A stretch of 64,000 bases of DNA from Dyella monticola (GCF_003363155.1 NZ_QRBE01000001.1:558001-622000); one strand, 5' to 3'. Shown: positions 20,220-29,529, counted from the stretch's first letter. Notes: generated by a model not told the origin, from the letters alone. Numbers and translations: made by a program.

Positions 20220-21016
20220 TGCCTTTGCTCCATTTGCTTCACGCTCTGATCGGCTCGGCGCAATGCTACGGTGGTCGTTGCTGCGTGAGTACGGGCTCGT
20301 TCAAGGGCCGTGTCAGCTGTCTGTCGTGCAGTGATGGCTGAGGTATATGCGCTTCGGGTGTCATCCCGTACGCGTTCGAGTCCAGGCAACTTTTCTAAGG
20401 CGCCAGCTCTCGCTTCCGCTGGTTGGGTGTAATCGTTGGCTATCAGCATAGTTTCATGCCACTCAACCCATGCGTTTGAAAAGTTTTGGCGGGTTGCTCC
20501 TTCAACCGTAATCGCATCCGTAAGTTGGCTCTCGGCGTGTGTTTTTTCTACCTGAGCGGCATCATCTCTGACTTTCGCCCGGTCATATACTGTTTGAGCT
20601 TCGCGAAGTTCATCTGCGCGGGATGGATAGGTGGGCCCGTTTCCTCCCGGCAGTCCCTTCTCCAACCGCCATCCTGCGCCATCGCTCACTACCTGTTTGG
20701 ACGTCTGCTTAAGCACCCCTGTTTCCGGGGCGCGCGTGTAGAGCGGTTGAGGCGTGTTGGTGTTCGATGGGTTCTTGACGTAATAGGTCGTGGCGTCTCC
20801 GGGCAGCCTTACCGCCTTGGGTTCGATGGCTGGGTTGTGCAGCGTACTTAACAGTCCGCTTGGTCTGCCGCTCGACGACGTACTGGGGAATTCCGTCGAG
20901 GACGTTGTGGATGCGGGACGAGGCGAATTGCCGCCGTGCTCGTTTGGTCCTGCTGCCGACGGGTGAACCGCATCATCGGGATGTATGGGTAGACGCTCGG
21001 TCACATGGAAAAGCAT
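20216..21016 (-). CDS. Ser/Pro-rich accessory protein, modular paralog 1 (effector-like?)
   Basis: 266 residues, not recognised. There is no signal peptide; the first ~60 residues are rich in Ser, Thr, Pro and Asn. Residues ~70-120 form a compact block ([30 protein letters not shown]) shared almost exactly with the neighbouring gene. From ~130 the sequence is unrelated to the neighbour and is an Ala/Glu/Arg-rich, probably helical, coiled-coil-like domain. A GAGGAAA site precedes the ATG. Cytoplasmic start, polar N-terminus and swapped C-terminus resemble secreted effectors or polymorphic toxins, but no secretion genes are nearby, so that is only a suggestion. Confidence 0.65.
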   Translation of the reverse strand: MLFHVTERLPIHPDDAVHPSAAGPNEHGGNSPRPASTTSSTEFPSTSSSGRPSGLLSTLHNPAIEPKAVRLPGDATTYYVKNPSNTNTPQPLYTRAPETGVLKQTSKQVVSDGAGWRLEKGLPGGNGPTYPSRADELREAQTVYDRAKVRDDAAQVEKTHAESQLTDAITVEGATRQNFSNAWVEWHETMLIANDYTQPAEARAGALEKLPGLERVRDDTRSAYTSAITARQTADTALERARTHAATTTVALRRADQSVKQMEQRH

Positions 21017-21173
21017 AAAATTTCCTCATCTCATGGCGAATGCGCATAGCATCGATCACTTCGCACTGGACGTGGCGTTATAACTGTGAGGTGTCGTTAT
21101 TTCCCTGTGTCTGATCCGCTTGCATCCGCGAGACCTGAATAACTTGATTTAAATCCGGTGATGCGGACATGCC
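21017..21173 (-). repeat. Duplicated upstream region, copy 1
   Basis: The DNA upstream of the 20216-21016 gene closely matches that upstream of its paralog (22303-22471), including a 23-bp identical block ending at 21173 and a shared GTTATAAC -10-like element. The rest of the gap to 21294 shows no gene. The duplication therefore included promoter as well as coding sequence. Confidence 0.7.
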
Positions 21174-21294
21174 GCCGTATTCGAAAAACAGCATCCTCGG
21201 TGGCTGGCGTGCAATGGCCGTGCACCGCCGGTACGACAAAGCACTTCAGTCAAAGGACAGCGACCTCCGCTACCCTTCGACAAGAACACGGCGG

Positions 21295-22302
21295 TCACGG
21301 GGCCGGTGGCTTAACGCTGCTACTCGGACCCTTCCATAAACCCTTTCCTTGGAACTTGCCGTTCAAAAACACAGACAGGGGAGTTCCATATTTATCGATC
21401 GAGGAATCCGCAGGCTTGTATCCCCCATGTCTGTTCGAGATAACCCAGTGCCGACTCTTCCCGTCCCCTGATTTGGTCAGATAGCGCGGATCTGGTGCCG
21501 GTCCATGTCGCGCCGAATCTCCCGGCGGCAAAAATGGGGAGCTCCTCTCGCTCGAAGGGCCGCCCGAATAAGCAGAAGCATCTGGGCCGCGCCATTGGCG
21601 CTTCCCTTTGAACTCGCCCTGTGCCATCCGGCGTGCGGGCCATGCAAACTTGTCAATCGAAGAATCAGCCTGCTTGTTCCCTCCCTGGTCATCCGAAATG
21701 AACCAATGCTGGCTCTGTCCATCTCCTGATTCGTGCAGATAACGGCTGTCTGGAACAGGTCCCAATCCGCTCGCTCCACTATTTGACGCCTGCGAAGAAC
21801 TCTGAGAAGTCGAAGGCGTCCTTCTCGATGGCAAAGGTGGGAGAGCGGTATTGGCGGCAATATCAGCATCTTCAGAGCCGCTTGACTCATCTTCCAGCAA
21901 GAGTTGCTTGTCCTCCTTGTCGCCCCCTCCCTTCAAGCCGTCAACGATTTGCCATCCATCTTTGCCATCGTCCACGATCTGCTTGGACGTCTGCTTAAGC
22001 ACCCCCGTATCAGGATCACGCGTGTACAGCGATTGAGGTGTCTTCGTGTTCGATGGATTCTTGACGTAATAGGTCGTGGCGTCTCCGGGCAGCCTTACCG
22101 CCTTGGGTTCGAAGGATGGGTTGTGCAGCGTACTTAACAGTCCGCTGGGTCTGCCGGTTGACGGTGTGGTGGGAAATCCTATCGAGGACGTTGCCGACGC
22201 GGGGCGGGGCGAGTTGCTGCCATGCTCGTTTGGTCCCATTGCTGACGGGCGGACAGCATCATCGGGGTGTATGGGTAGACGCTCGGTCACGTGTAAAAAC
22301 AT
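21295..22302 (-). CDS. Ser/Pro-rich accessory protein, modular paralog 2 with tandem repeat domain
   Basis: 335 residues, not recognised. Residues 1-~130 parallel the neighbour ([14 protein letters not shown], then the [10 protein letters not shown] block). After an acidic/Ser linker come two ~55-residue tandem units, each of the form DxRYLxxSGDGxSxHW.IS..GG.K.ADSSIDK and ending in a GxFxGK.xWxG motif, separated by a Ser/Pro linker. The unit may be a small Trp-containing ligand-binding fold. No signal peptide. Base composition is lower in GC than the flanking operons. Function unknown; its shared N-terminal module with a different C-terminal payload is the main clue. Confidence 0.65.
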   Translation of the reverse strand: MFLHVTERLPIHPDDAVRPSAMGPNEHGSNSPRPASATSSIGFPTTPSTGRPSGLLSTLHNPSFEPKAVRLPGDATTYYVKNPSNTKTPQSLYTRDPDTGVLKQTSKQIVDDGKDGWQIVDGLKGGGDKEDKQLLLEDESSGSEDADIAANTALPPLPSRRTPSTSQSSSQASNSGASGLGPVPDSRYLHESGDGQSQHWFISDDQGGNKQADSSIDKFAWPARRMAQGEFKGKRQWRGPDASAYSGGPSSERSSPFLPPGDSARHGPAPDPRYLTKSGDGKSRHWVISNRHGGYKPADSSIDKYGTPLSVFLNGKFQGKGLWKGPSSSVKPPAP

Positions 22303-22471
22303 GGAAATTTCCTCATCTCATGGCGAATGCGAGCCGCGGGCACAGCATCAGTCACGTCGCACTGGATGTGGTGTTATAACTGTGTGGCGTCGTCGTTATT
22401 GCGCGGTGTCTGATTCGCGTGCGTACGCAGAGAATGAATAACTGGAATAAATCCGGTGATGCGGACATGCC
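22303..22471 (-). repeat. Duplicated upstream region, copy 2
   Basis: Matches 21017-21173 with small indels, including the GTTATAAC element and the terminal 23-bp identical block (22449-22471). It ends where similarity between the copies is lost. Confidence 0.7.
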
Positions 22472-22628
22472 TTCGCATCCCGCAGCATCCGGTGCCGCTG
22501 GCAATACGTCAGCGACGGTGCCGACGCGGTGGGCGGTGGCTTCATCCCGCGTGGCATTATGGACTGCGTCTTGCGCGCAAGATTGTTATTAAATGCCTGC
22601 ATTCTTCCTTTATGCAGGAGCTCCTTCA

Positions 22629-22706
22629 TGCGTATCGAAAGTCCCATCCATTCGATGGTTACCGAACGCCAAGGCAAGCGAGAACGCGGCAGTGTCCGAG
22701 CGTGAT
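22629..22706 (+). pseudogene. Short ORF or truncated gene start beside kynU
   Basis: An ATG with a strong AGGAG site (7-nt spacing) opens a 25-codon ORF (MRIESPIHSMVTER...) that stops abruptly; a neighbouring frame continues as a charged, helical-looking sequence (SENAAVSERDRAQREFD) until it meets the 3' end of kynU. This could be the frameshifted 5' remnant of a gene cut off by kynU, or a chance ORF. The rest of 22472-22726 holds nothing recognisable. Confidence 0.3.
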
Positions 22707-22726
22707 AGAGCTCAGCGCGAGTTCGA

Positions 22727-24013
22727 TTACATTTGCCAATCACGCACTGCACTGGCAAACGCAAGGCAATCGGCAAACTGGTTATACAGCGGCACAGGCG
22801 AAATGCGGATGACATCCGGTTCACGCCAATCGCCGATGATGCCGCGATTGATGAGGTATTCGAACAGCTCGCGGCCACGCGAACGGCCGCCGAGCACGCG
22901 GATGGAAAGCTGCGCGCCACGTCGCTCGGTTTCGCGCGGCGTGACGATTTCCAGTGCATCGGGCAATTGGCTTTGCACCAGCCATTCAAGATAACCGGTG
23001 AGCTTGAGTGATTTCTCGCGCAAGCGCTGCATGCCGGCGCGATGGAAAATCTCCAGCGATACCTGCAGCGGCGCCAGCGAAAGGATCGGCGGATTGGAAA
23101 GCTGCCAGCCATCCGCGCCAGGTGTGGGCACGAATTCCGGGCCCATTTGGAAGCGCGTGCTCTTGTCGTGGCCCCACCAGCCGGCGAAGCGCGGCAGCGT
23201 GGCGCGCGCGTGGCGATCATGCACGAAGGCGCCGCCCACTGCACCGGGGCCACCATTGAGGTATTTATAGCTGCACCAGATGGCGAAATCGGCGCCGCTG
23301 TCGTGCAACTGCAACGGCACATTGCCCACCGCATGCGCCAGATCGAAACCCACCGTGCAGCCTTGCTTGTGCGCCAGTTCGGTGATGGCTTGCAGATCGA
23401 AGGCCTGGCCGCTGCGGTATTGCACGCCAGGTAGCATCACGAGCGCGATGCGCGAACCATGTTCGGTGAGCACCCGTTCGATCGCGCCCATCGAGATCGT
23501 GCCGTTCGGTTCGTCGCTTTCCAGTTCGATCAACGAAAGCGCCGGGCTGAAACCGTGATAACGGATTTGCGATTCAACCGCGTAACGATCAGTGGGAAAC
23601 GCGCCCGCTTCGATCAGGATGGCGTGTCGATCCGGCGTGGGACGATAGAAACTCACCATCATCAGGTGCAGGTTCACGCCCAGCGTGTTCATCGCCACGA
23701 CTTCATTGGGCTGCGCACCAACCAGTTCGGCGAGATGGTCGCGCACGAATTCGTGATAATCCATCCATGGCAGGCGACCTTTGAAGTGGCCTTCCACACC
23801 GAGCTCGCCCCAGTAGTCCAGTTCCGCGTTCACTGCCGCACGCGCTGCGCGCGGTTGCAGGCCCAGCGAATTGCCACAGAAATAGTGGCCATCGCGGCCC
23901 TCGTGCGGCGGAATCAGAAATTCACTGCGAAAGGCGCCGAGCGGATCGGCAGCGTCATGGGCCTGCGCCCATTCGGTGGTGGCTTCGTAGACTGGGGACA
24001 TCACTGCATCCAA
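22727..24013 (-). CDS. kynU: Kynureninase
   Basis: PLP enzyme cleaving kynurenine or 3-hydroxykynurenine to anthranilate or 3-hydroxyanthranilate plus alanine. The 428 residues show HYFCGNSLGLQP at the start, the GFDLAHAVGNVPL segment (PLP Asp/His) and the PLP lysine in WCSYKYLNGGPG. Two in-frame ATGs (24013 and 24001) are both plausible starts. It follows ACMSD and a small secreted protein on the same strand, in line with tryptophan degradation by the kynurenine route. Confidence 0.95.
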   Translation of the reverse strand: MDAVMSPVYEATTEWAQAHDAADPLGAFRSEFLIPPHEGRDGHYFCGNSLGLQPRAARAAVNAELDYWGELGVEGHFKGRLPWMDYHEFVRDHLAELVGAQPNEVVAMNTLGVNLHLMMVSFYRPTPDRHAILIEAGAFPTDRYAVESQIRYHGFSPALSLIELESDEPNGTISMGAIERVLTEHGSRIALVMLPGVQYRSGQAFDLQAITELAHKQGCTVGFDLAHAVGNVPLQLHDSGADFAIWCSYKYLNGGPGAVGGAFVHDRHARATLPRFAGWWGHDKSTRFQMGPEFVPTPGADGWQLSNPPILSLAPLQVSLEIFHRAGMQRLREKSLKLTGYLEWLVQSQLPDALEIVTPRETERRGAQLSIRVLGGRSRGRELFEYLINRGIIGDWREPDVIRISPVPLYNQFADCLAFASAVRDWQM

Positions 24014-24034
24014 GCGACTGTTTCTTGCCCCACC

Positions 24035-24060
24035 GTCATTGCACGTTTCGCGTGCATGAC
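24035..24060. repeat. GTCATTCC-like palindrome, copy c
   Basis: GTCAT-t-GCACG / CGTGC-ATGAC with one bulged base and a 5-nt loop, in the 78-bp gap upstream of kynU. It keeps the GTCAT ends of the family but has a different core. Confidence 0.5.
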
Positions 24061-24091
24061 AGCGGGGTGTTGAGGGGGCGAAGTAGGTACG

Positions 24092-24613
24092 TCAGGTATT
24101 CAAGGTAGCAGCGACATCTTTGCAGCCCTTATCGAAGGTCGCCGCCCACGATTGTCCGGCCTGGCTGGCTGACGGACGCGCACAACGCAGTTGAATGGCG
24201 TGGCCGTTGCGGAACCAGTAGCGCTCGACATAGGTATAGGGCGTACCGCTTTCTTCGGCGGTATAGGCGAACGTGTTTTGGTCCCCCATGGCCTGTTCGG
24301 CGGGCTGGTAGTTCTTCAGATTCTTGGCTTTGCCGAGAGTGCTGCTGACGTAGTCGTTGAAGTCTTGCACGCTTGCGACCTGTTTGACGGTCACGCTGAC
24401 GCGCGCCAGCGTGTTGGCCGCGCTCGGCGAGGGATCGGGCACCTGGAACACGCGCACTTCGGGATCGCCGTCCACTTGCATGATGCCTACCCAGCTCGAT
24501 GGCGTGCTGAAGTGCACGCTGCCCGATGCCATGCTGACATCATCTGCATGGGCAACAGCGATGCTGGCCAGTGCAAGGAGGGCGGTTACCACCATGTGGC
24601 GCCTGACAGTCAT
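24092..24613 (-). CDS. Secreted protein of unknown function in the kynurenine gene group
   Basis: 173 residues with a signal peptide (MTVRRHMVVTALLALASIAVAHA). The mature part is a single small domain with an SSWVGIMQVDGDPEVRVFQ opening, an aromatic YTYVERYWF strand, and two cysteines (in QLRCARP and KGCKD) that could form a disulfide. The start at 24613 has a GGAGCACGC site and overlaps the ACMSD stop by 4 nt, so the two are co-translated. No family recognised. Confidence 0.65.
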   Translation of the reverse strand: MTVRRHMVVTALLALASIAVAHADDVSMASGSVHFSTPSSWVGIMQVDGDPEVRVFQVPDPSPSAANTLARVSVTVKQVASVQDFNDYVSSTLGKAKNLKNYQPAEQAMGDQNTFAYTAEESGTPYTYVERYWFRNGHAIQLRCARPSASQAGQSWAATFDKGCKDVAATLNT

Positions 24614-25641
24614 GCGTGCTCCTGATGAATGTTTTGAACGAAGCGGTGAAGCGGCAACCCAAGCCATTCCAGCGCGGTGCCGTGAAACAGACGTGCGCGT
24701 TCGGGTTCGTCCAACGTCAGCGACTCGATGCCGCTGCCCGGCTGCTGTTCCCCCAGCGGGAAAGGATAATCGGTACCGAGCATCACGCGGTCGACACCGG
24801 TCACATCCAGCAAATAGCGTAAGGCCTGGGGATCATGCACGCAGGAGTCGAAATACAGCCGCTTGAGGTATTCGCGCGGATTGCGCGGGTTGTCCGTGGC
24901 GACCAGATCTGGGCGCATGCGAAAACCGTGTTCGATGCGGCCGATCGTCCAGGGAAAGCTGCCGCCGCCGTGGGCCAGCATGACGCGCAGCTTGGGCAGC
25001 CGCTCCAGCACGCCACCAAAGGCCAGGCAGCAGGCGGCACGCGATTGTTCGGCGGGCATGCCCACCAGCCATGGCATCCAGTATTTGGGCATGGTGGTTG
25101 CGCCCATCATGTCCCACGGATGCACCATGACCGCCGCGCCCAGGTCGGCGGCCGCTTCGAAGAATGGAAACAACTCCGGCGCATCCAGATTCCAGTCATT
25201 GCAATGCGAACCGATCTGCACGCCGCACAGACCCAGCTCATCGATGCAGCGCTCCAGTTCGCGAATGGCCAGCTCCGGCGCCTGCAGCGGCACCGTACCG
25301 ATGCCGGCGTAATGCCGGGGGTAATCCCTGCAAATGCCGCCCATGTGATCGTTGAGATGGCGATGCAGCTCCAGCGCCTGATAACCGGGTGCCCAATACG
25401 AAAACAGTACCGGCACGGTGGAGATCACCTGCACGTTTACGCCGAAGCGGGCGTAATCATCAATGCGGTATTGCGGATCGAACGAGGAGTCCCACACTTC
25501 GCGAAAGAATTTTCCGTCCTTGTAGATGCGATGGCGGCCATCGCTATGCGTCATCACCGGAAAGGCGTCGTTGCCGTATTTGACGGCCAGATTGGGCCAG
25601 TCACGCGGAAGGACGTGGGCGTGGGTATCGATTTTGAGCAT
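24610..25641 (-). CDS. 2-amino-3-carboxymuconate-6-semialdehyde decarboxylase
   Basis: Amidohydrolase-fold decarboxylase (ACMSD/NbaD type, 343 residues). The metal-binding HxH is near the start (His7, His9 in DTHAHVLPRDWP), with MVHPWDMMG, LAHGGGSFPW and the metal Asp in GTDYPFPLGE. It diverts the 3-hydroxyanthranilate ring-cleavage product away from quinolinate (NAD) toward full catabolism. Start at MLKIDTHAH, 25641; the frame is open further upstream but runs into the FUSC gene. Kynureninase is two genes downstream. Confidence 0.93.
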   Translation of the reverse strand: MLKIDTHAHVLPRDWPNLAVKYGNDAFPVMTHSDGRHRIYKDGKFFREVWDSSFDPQYRIDDYARFGVNVQVISTVPVLFSYWAPGYQALELHRHLNDHMGGICRDYPRHYAGIGTVPLQAPELAIRELERCIDELGLCGVQIGSHCNDWNLDAPELFPFFEAAADLGAAVMVHPWDMMGATTMPKYWMPWLVGMPAEQSRAACCLAFGGVLERLPKLRVMLAHGGGSFPWTIGRIEHGFRMRPDLVATDNPRNPREYLKRLYFDSCVHDPQALRYLLDVTGVDRVMLGTDYPFPLGEQQPGSGIESLTLDEPERARLFHGTALEWLGLPLHRFVQNIHQEHA

Positions 25642-25690
25642 GCCCCAAGTGTAGCGCTTGGCGGCGCTATCGGCTGTGATCGGGCAGGCT

Positions 25691-27796
25691 CTAAGGGTGC
25701 ACCCGCCGGTTGTTGTGCGCTGCAGCCGACTCCTGCGGCGCGCGACCGACCACATAGGCCAACGTGTTGACGTTGTCGACCAGCCGGTCGCCGATGCGCT
25801 CGAGCTGTTCGGCGCGCACCCGATCGTCCGCCATGGCCAGCAGCGTACCCAGGCTGCGCTGCAACTGGCGCAATTCCGGGGTGGGAGGCGGCATTTGGTT
25901 GTTGCGCAGCGCAACAGCCAATGCGTGCAGATGGGAGGCCGACCGTTGCACGAACTGCGTGACTTCGGTTTGCTCGGGCAAACTGTCGCAATCGTGCAAT
26001 AGCGCCTCCAGCGTCATCGCCGTACGGGCCAACCGGTTGCCATTGAGGAACAGCGCGTTGGCCAGTTCCAACAAGGCGAGCGGCGTGGCCGGTTCCGCCT
26101 GCATGCGGTCGAGCGATGCCTGTGCGTTGGTGCGCGCCATGCGCGCTGCCGTGCGTGTTTCGCGGTGAGCGTGCCGCTGTTGCGGATGCGCCAACGCATG
26201 CAAGTATTGCGCATAGGCATCCAGCATGTTCGATAGCGCGGCGCGCGCGCGACCACGTTCCCAGGTTGGCCATATCACATAGGCAAGCAGGGCCATGCCA
26301 CTACCGAGCACGGTGTTGAGCACGCGATCCATCACTGCCGTGCCCGAATTCACACCCTCGAACGACAAGAAGATCACCACCGTACCGGTGAGTGTCGCCA
26401 CCGCGATGCCGTAATGCGCGGTCGCCAGGTAGCGGAAGGCCATGCATAGGACTGCCATCAAGGCGAGGTGCGCCCACGGATCATGTGGCGTGACGAGCAG
26501 CAGCGCGGTGGTCAGCAAAAGGCCGAGCAGGGTTCCCACCACGCGCAGCAGGCCGAAGTTGAAGGTCGCGGCAAAGTCAGGACGCAGCACGATCGCCGCG
26601 GTCATCGGCAGCCAATAGCCGTGCGGCAATTGCCACAGGCGTGAGACCAGCAGCGCAAGGCTCAGGCACACCGCGCAACGCATCGCATGGCGGAATGCGA
26701 CCGAATGCACGGACATGTTGGCGCGCAACGTCGCGAGGGCGGAACTGCCACGCAGCGCACCGGGCAGCCTCGTTTCTGCCACTGCCGCGCGACGCTCACC
26801 GAGCGAGCCGGCCCAATTGGCATTGCGCACCGCCGCGGCAAGCTGGCCGGAGAGCGCATGGAGGTGCGTGGCGACACTGTCATTGCGCGCGTGCGCATCC
26901 AGCAAGGCACGTTCGCTGGCCTGCATGGTTTGCAGTGCGCGCGCGGCTTGTTCGGGCGAGTCGCCACTGTCCAGTGCATCGGCGATCGCGGCCAGTACAC
27001 GCGCCGCGTCGGTGCGAAACATGGCCAGAACATCCGCAGCGGCGTGCAGTTCGGCCATCGCAATGAGTTCCAGGCGAATGCGCTCGGCCAGTTCAAGCAA
27101 TACCGCGAACGCCTCCATCGCGCGACCGCGCGCGTGGTGGCGACCAAGCAAGGTTTGCTGCAGCGTGGTCATCGCATCGGTGAGTGCGGGCACCTCTTCC
27201 TGGTTTTGCTTGTTGGCTCTGGCCAGTGAATCCAGCCCGCGATAGACGATGGCCAGCGCTCGGCGCTCCGGGCCATAGCGCTGCAGCGGCCATGCCGCGA
27301 TGGAGAACAAGGCCAGCAGCAAGCCGCCCGCGAAGATGAGGGCGGCGCCGATCCAGGCGTGGTCGAGCGTGGTGGGTGTTGCTGCGGTAATGACCAGCAG
27401 AATCATGCTGGTCATGCCCACGCGTGCGATGTCCGTGCCGAATACCACCAGCAAGCCGCCGAAAAATCCGAACGCCATCGTGGCCAGCAGAATCAACGGC
27501 ACCTCGCCGCCGACCAGGAAACCACACAGCGAAGCGAGACCCGCGGCCAGCGCGGCCAGCGAAAGCTGCCACACGCGCTGGCGATACGGTCCGGGTTGAT
27601 CGGAAAACATCGTGTCGAGCGCACCGGCGCCAATCGCCAGGCCCGCTTCCTGGTGTCCGGTCAGCATGCCGATGGCGAGCGGTAATACCACTGCGGCGGT
27701 ATTGCGTATCACTACCCATGGCGGCACGTCCGGACGCTTGGTCGCGGTCAGGCTTTGCAACACGCTGGCGCGTAGCGAGTAGGCTCGGGTAGACAT
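25691..27796 (-). CDS. FUSC-family inner membrane transporter (aromatic acid exporter-like)
   Basis: About 700 residues with the two-half layout of the FUSC/YccS/AaeB family: an N-terminal bundle of ~6 membrane helices (from VVIRNTAAVVLPLAIG), a cytoplasmic helical domain, a second membrane bundle (from HAMRCAVCLSLALLV) and a C-terminal cytoplasmic tail. Family members export aromatic carboxylic acids. Its place directly upstream of ACMSD on the same strand (49 nt) makes export of a tryptophan-pathway acid an attractive guess. Start at 27796 (MSTRAY); a TTG at 27820 with a better ribosome site is the alternative. Confidence 0.82.
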   Translation of the reverse strand: MSTRAYSLRASVLQSLTATKRPDVPPWVVIRNTAAVVLPLAIGMLTGHQEAGLAIGAGALDTMFSDQPGPYRQRVWQLSLAALAAGLASLCGFLVGGEVPLILLATMAFGFFGGLLVVFGTDIARVGMTSMILLVITAATPTTLDHAWIGAALIFAGGLLLALFSIAAWPLQRYGPERRALAIVYRGLDSLARANKQNQEEVPALTDAMTTLQQTLLGRHHARGRAMEAFAVLLELAERIRLELIAMAELHAAADVLAMFRTDAARVLAAIADALDSGDSPEQAARALQTMQASERALLDAHARNDSVATHLHALSGQLAAAVRNANWAGSLGERRAAVAETRLPGALRGSSALATLRANMSVHSVAFRHAMRCAVCLSLALLVSRLWQLPHGYWLPMTAAIVLRPDFAATFNFGLLRVVGTLLGLLLTTALLLVTPHDPWAHLALMAVLCMAFRYLATAHYGIAVATLTGTVVIFLSFEGVNSGTAVMDRVLNTVLGSGMALLAYVIWPTWERGRARAALSNMLDAYAQYLHALAHPQQRHAHRETRTAARMARTNAQASLDRMQAEPATPLALLELANALFLNGNRLARTAMTLEALLHDCDSLPEQTEVTQFVQRSASHLHALAVALRNNQMPPPTPELRQLQRSLGTLLAMADDRVRAEQLERIGDRLVDNVNTLAYVVGRAPQESAAAHNNRRVHP

Positions 27797-27861
27797 GGCG
27801 GGGAGGCTGCCGGAACGCAACGATTCTGCCTTACCGCCGTGGCCGTGTCGCCTGCGTGATG

Positions 27862-27890
27862 AAAAACGGCGCCACGATGGGCGCCGTTTC
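27862..27890 (-). terminator. Intrinsic terminator of efpL
   Basis: On the minus strand: AAACGGCGCC, a 5-6-nt loop, GGCGCCGTTTTT, 26 nt past the efpL stop. It also reads reasonably on the plus strand. Confidence 0.85.
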
Positions 27891-27915
27891 TTGCGGTAAT
27901 GCCATGCTGCCGCGA

Positions 27916-28494
27916 TCAGAATGTTTTTTCTGAGCCGCGTCCGGCGAATTCACCGGTAAGTGTGTTCACCCAGACTTTTTCATCGGTAGTGATGTACTCC
28001 GGCACCTGGATCTCGATACCTGTGTTCAGTTTGGCCGGCTTGGTGCGTTTGGTGGCGCTGGCGCCTTTGAGTTCCGGTGCCGTATCGGTCACGGTGAGCA
28101 GCACGCTGGTCGGCACCTGCAGGCCCACCGGCGCATCATCGATCACCTGCACGTAATAGCCTTCCACGCTTTCCACGATGTAACCGGCGTTGTCGCCGAT
28201 CAATTCGGGACCGAGGATGTATTGCGTGTAATCTTCGTTGTCCATGAACACATAGGCGTCGCCGTCCATATACGAAAAATTGGCGGCGCGACGAACCAGT
28301 TCCATTTCCTTCAGGTCGTCGTCGGCACGCAAGCTGAGATCGAACTTGCGCCCGCCGGGAATCGAATACAGCGTGAAGCGGAACGTGACATTGCCGCCAC
28401 GTGCGGTTGGTGCGCTGCGATCGATGTCGCGCACCTGATAAACGGTGCCTTCGTGTTCGACCACGTTGCCTTTCTTGACGTCGGAAGCTTTCAT
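27916..28494 (-). CDS. efpL: Elongation factor P-like protein EfpL (YeiP type)
   Basis: 192 residues with KOW, OB and C-terminal EF-P domains. The segment [13 protein letters not shown] is that of the EfpL/YeiP branch: the loop carries Arg32 where EF-P has the modified lysine or its own arginine. The middle ([21 protein letters not shown]) also matches YeiP. EfpL helps ribosomes through polyproline and some other difficult motifs. The C-terminal end is slightly extended beyond the [16 protein letters not shown] core. It is a single gene with its own terminator. Confidence 0.88.
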   Translation of the reverse strand: MKASDVKKGNVVEHEGTVYQVRDIDRSAPTARGGNVTFRFTLYSIPGGRKFDLSLRADDDLKEMELVRRAANFSYMDGDAYVFMDNEDYTQYILGPELIGDNAGYIVESVEGYYVQVIDDAPVGLQVPTSVLLTVTDTAPELKGASATKRTKPAKLNTGIEIQVPEYITTDEKVWVNTLTGEFAGRGSEKTF

Positions 28495-28529
28495 GGGATG
28501 AGAAATGGGCGAGTGATGGATAGGATGGA

Positions 28530-29291
28530 TTACTTCGGCTGCAGGCGCACTGCGCCATCCAGGCGGATCGTCTCGCCGTTGATGTAGCGGTTGCCAAGAA
28601 TGAAGGCTACCGTTGCGGCGAATTCATCCGGCTTGCCCAGACGGGAGGGGAAGGGGATCGAGGCCGACAGCGACTCCTGCACTTGCGGCGGCATGCCATC
28701 CACCATCGGCGTCCAGAAGATGCCCGGTGCAATCGTCGCCACGCGGATGCCGAAGCGGGAAAGCTCGCGCGCCATCGGCAAGGTCATCGCCACCACGCCG
28801 CCCTTGGAGGCCGAATAGGCGGCTTGGCCGATCTGGCCCTCGTAGGCGGCCACGCTGGCGGTGTTGATGATCACCCCGCGCTCGCCGTCTTCGCCGGCCT
28901 CATTGCCCTGCATCAGCGAGGCGCCCGCCTTGGCCACGTTGAAGCTGCCTACCAGGTTCACCATCACGGTGGTGGCGAAGGTGTTGAGCGCCATCGGGCC
29001 TTCCTTGCCCAGCATGCGGCCGGCGCCGAGGATGCCGGCACAGTTCACCACCGTGTTCAGGCCACCCATGGCATCGCGTGCCGCGGCCACATTTGCGGCC
29101 ACGCCGTCTTCGGCGGTGACGTCGGTGCGCATGAACCGCGTGCCTAATGCCTTGGCCGCCTCCTGGCCTTTTTCCTCGTTGACGTCGAACAGGACCACAC
29201 GTCCACCGTTGGCCACCAGGTGCTGGGCGACCGCGTATCCGAGGCCGGAGGCGCCGCCGGTTACGACGGCCTTGACTTGATTGAGCTGCAT
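28530..29291 (-). CDS. Short-chain dehydrogenase, 3-hydroxyacyl-CoA dehydrogenase type II-like
   Basis: A classical SDR of 253 residues: [12 protein letters not shown] cofactor loop, NCAGILG, and the catalytic Tyr-Lys in AAYSASKGG. The acidic residue after the second strand (LFDVNEEKG) indicates NAD preference. The segment pattern ([38 protein letters not shown]) is that of the HSD17B10/type II 3-hydroxyacyl-CoA dehydrogenase group, which acts on branched or short acyl-CoAs. Start at 29291 (MQLNQVK); upstream codons belong to a non-coding extension. Confidence 0.82.
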   Translation of the reverse strand: MQLNQVKAVVTGGASGLGYAVAQHLVANGGRVVLFDVNEEKGQEAAKALGTRFMRTDVTAEDGVAANVAAARDAMGGLNTVVNCAGILGAGRMLGKEGPMALNTFATTVMVNLVGSFNVAKAGASLMQGNEAGEDGERGVIINTASVAAYEGQIGQAAYSASKGGVVAMTLPMARELSRFGIRVATIAPGIFWTPMVDGMPPQVQESLSASIPFPSRLGKPDEFAATVAFILGNRYINGETIRLDGAVRLQPK

Positions 29292-29529
29292 GGCAGGTTC
29301 CGTAAAGGCTAAAACCGCAATGGTAGCGCACCCGCCAGGAGCCGGTCCCGCGCCCCACACGCCTCGCGAGCCTGAACGCCGCGCATCGGCCAGATGCGAG
29401 ATTCACGAAACATTCGGGAGGCTGACGCAATCTTGACGCCGCGCCGCGAGACCCTATCGCCGCGACGGTCCACAGGGAGTTGGAGTCCAAGCGATTCCTG
29501 TGCCGTTCCACTTTGACGAGGAGTACGCC

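Noticed and set aside
20216-22302. Type IV effector with the C-terminal XVIPCD domain
   Set aside because: Neither paralog shows the conserved C-terminal motifs of that domain; their shared part is N-terminal.
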